A stretch of DNA of 12,745 nt from Nitrospirota bacterium (GTDB lineage Bacteria; Nitrospirota; Thermodesulfovibrionia; Thermodesulfovibrionales; JdFR-88), in assembly GCA_021790695.1 (NCBI GenBank), contig JAJYGJ010000033.1, positions 1-12,745 on the forward strand, read 5' to 3'. The position numbers were made by a program, and so were the translations under genes. How positions within the stretch are numbered: position 1 is the stretch's first letter; each line of letters opens with the position of its first letter. Below are positions 11,877 to 12,745 of the stretch, piece after piece. The notes under the pieces are model-generated. The model worked only from the letters and a program-made list of their open reading frames with translations. It ran no database searches and had not been told where the DNA came from.

Positions 11877-12745
11877 ATCCACCCCCTCGGACAATATATC
11901 AGAAAGATCTTCCTCGATATCCGCAAAATCATCGGACTGAACGCCTAATATTTCGAGCGGTTTTTGATGGAGTTCTGCCCACTGATGCGAATAGCCGGAC
12001 GGGGATGTCGCGATTTCATTTTTTTGAATCAGGTATTCGGCCAGGAGCAATATGGCAACCAACTGCTCGACAACCGGGTCTTTATGGATCGTGATGTCGA
12101 TGTAATGGTGGTGGCAAATGGCCTCACATATTTTTTCGGGCAAAAGCCAGGCCTTGGCAATCATGTACCCGGCGATGCAATGATTGGTGCTGTACCTTTC
12201 GTCCTCGATCCCTATTATCGACTTGCAGGCGCCCTGAAGCGCCTCGATCGGGACCGGCCAAAGCGCCTGGTCCATTAACTCGGCGTAATCCGGATATCTC
12301 TTGAGAAAAAGAGGTATTGAACAGTCATGGAACAGTCCCGCCATATAAGCCATTTCAATCAAGGGCGAACGTATTTTTTTGGCAATAAATCTCGAGGCCA
12401 CGGCAACAAATGATGAGTGCCTCCAGAATTTTTCAGTAAGTCTTCTGTTGCCGTTGTTGCCGCCATAGCGGTCTACGGATTCGCGGAGTGACGCGCTCAC
12501 TATTATGTTGCTGAAGTTGGTTGCCCCTATAGTCAAAAGGGCCTCTGCGATAGAGTTGCTTTTTCTTATCGAGAAAAAAGGAGAATTGGCGATTTTTATC
12601 ACCTTTGCGGACATCGAGACGTCTTTTTCCACAAGCTCGGAGATCAGCCCCATATCAGGGCACATCCTGGACACCTCCCTGTTTATGTCAAGGACTATCC
12701 CCGGCTGGGATGGAATGCCTATCGCGTTTATTAACCGCTCCGCCC
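11871..12745 (-). CDS. HDOD-domain protein, 5' end outside the window
   Basis: HDOD proteins are phosphohydrolase-like signalling proteins that usually lack catalysis. The frame stays open from the window edge to a TAG at 11871. It reads IGIPSQPGIVLDINREVS near the edge, then GLISELVEKDVSMSAKVIKIANSPFF, the EALLTIGATNFSNIIVSASL helix, WRHSSFVAVASRFIAKKI, AGLFHDCSIPLFL (an HD-like core) and CHHHYID with a helical end. These match the HDOD domain in order. A GTG at 12674 is only an internal codon, because the family's N-terminal LP-x-x-P-like segment lies upstream of it, so the true start is beyond 12745. The C-terminus (EEDLSDILSEGVDL) looks natural. Codon use is more AT-rich than in the gvp genes, and it points towards the gvp cluster, so it is a separate unit. 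Confidence 0.88.
   Translation of the reverse strand, partial: AERLINAIGIPSQPGIVLDINREVSRMCPDMGLISELVEKDVSMSAKVIKIANSPFFSIRKSNSIAEALLTIGATNFSNIIVSASLRESVDRYGGNNGNRRLTEKFWRHSSFVAVASRFIAKKIRSPLIEMAYMAGLFHDCSIPLFLKRYPDYAELMDQALWPVPIEALQGACKSIIGIEDERYSTNHCIAGYMIAKAWLLPEKICEAICHHHYIDITIHKDPVVEQLVAILLLAEYLIQKNEIATSPSGYSHQWAELHQKPLEILGVQSDDFADIEEDLSDILSEGVDL

Noticed and set aside
1..12745. CRISPR arrays or insertion sequences
   Set aside because: No regularly spaced direct repeats and no transposase-like frame were seen on either strand.

Overview
The window is almost entirely one gas-vesicle (gvp) gene cluster on the + strand, positions 23 to 11185. It holds sixteen consecutive genes, most of them touching or overlapping by ATGA/GTGA junctions, so it reads as one long operon whose promoter lies left of the window. 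The host looks bacterial: there are strong AGGAGG-type ribosome binding sites, an HDOD gene and an AraC-type regulator fragment. The codon use is rich in AGG (Arg) and ATA (Ile). That would suit an anaerobic lineage such as Desulfobacterota or Nitrospirota, but this placement is a guess and the sequence does not fix the taxon.

Layout of the cluster: gvpA (shell protein); two related all-helical proteins of unknown function sitting where gvpC often sits; gvpN (AAA+ ATPase); a small basic coiled-coil protein; an Hsp20-type protein (GvpH-like); an ArsA/Get3-type ATPase with a CxxC motif; a Cdc48/VCP-type double AAA+ ATPase; a GvpF/L protein with a C-terminal J-domain-like extension carrying HPD; a second GvpF/L; gvpG; gvpO; a third GvpF/L; a fusion of a GvpA-family domain (GvpS/J-like) to GvpK; gvpJ; and a last gene weakly resembling TraB-type proteins.

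The shell protein GvpA and its minor relatives (GvpJ and the GvpA-like half of the fusion) are small hydrophobic proteins that must be kept soluble and nucleated. GvpF/L, GvpG, GvpO, GvpK and GvpN are the conserved assembly set. What stands out is the density of protein-handling machinery in the same operon: Hsp20, a Get3-like ATPase, a Cdc48-like unfoldase and a J-domain-like region fused to GvpF/L. Together these suggest a dedicated chaperone route for the shell subunits. That is an inference from gene content.

Right of 11185 the character changes. There is a tRNA-like T-arm fragment (about 11231-11274), then the first 30 codons of an aldo/keto reductase on the - strand, a divergent intergenic region, and the first ~75 codons of an AraC-family regulator on the + strand. 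The latter two are the remains of a typical divergent regulator/reductase pair, each cut off on its outer side. They are followed by the 3' part of an HDOD-domain gene on the - strand that runs off the window. This looks like a rearranged junction at the edge of the gvp island.
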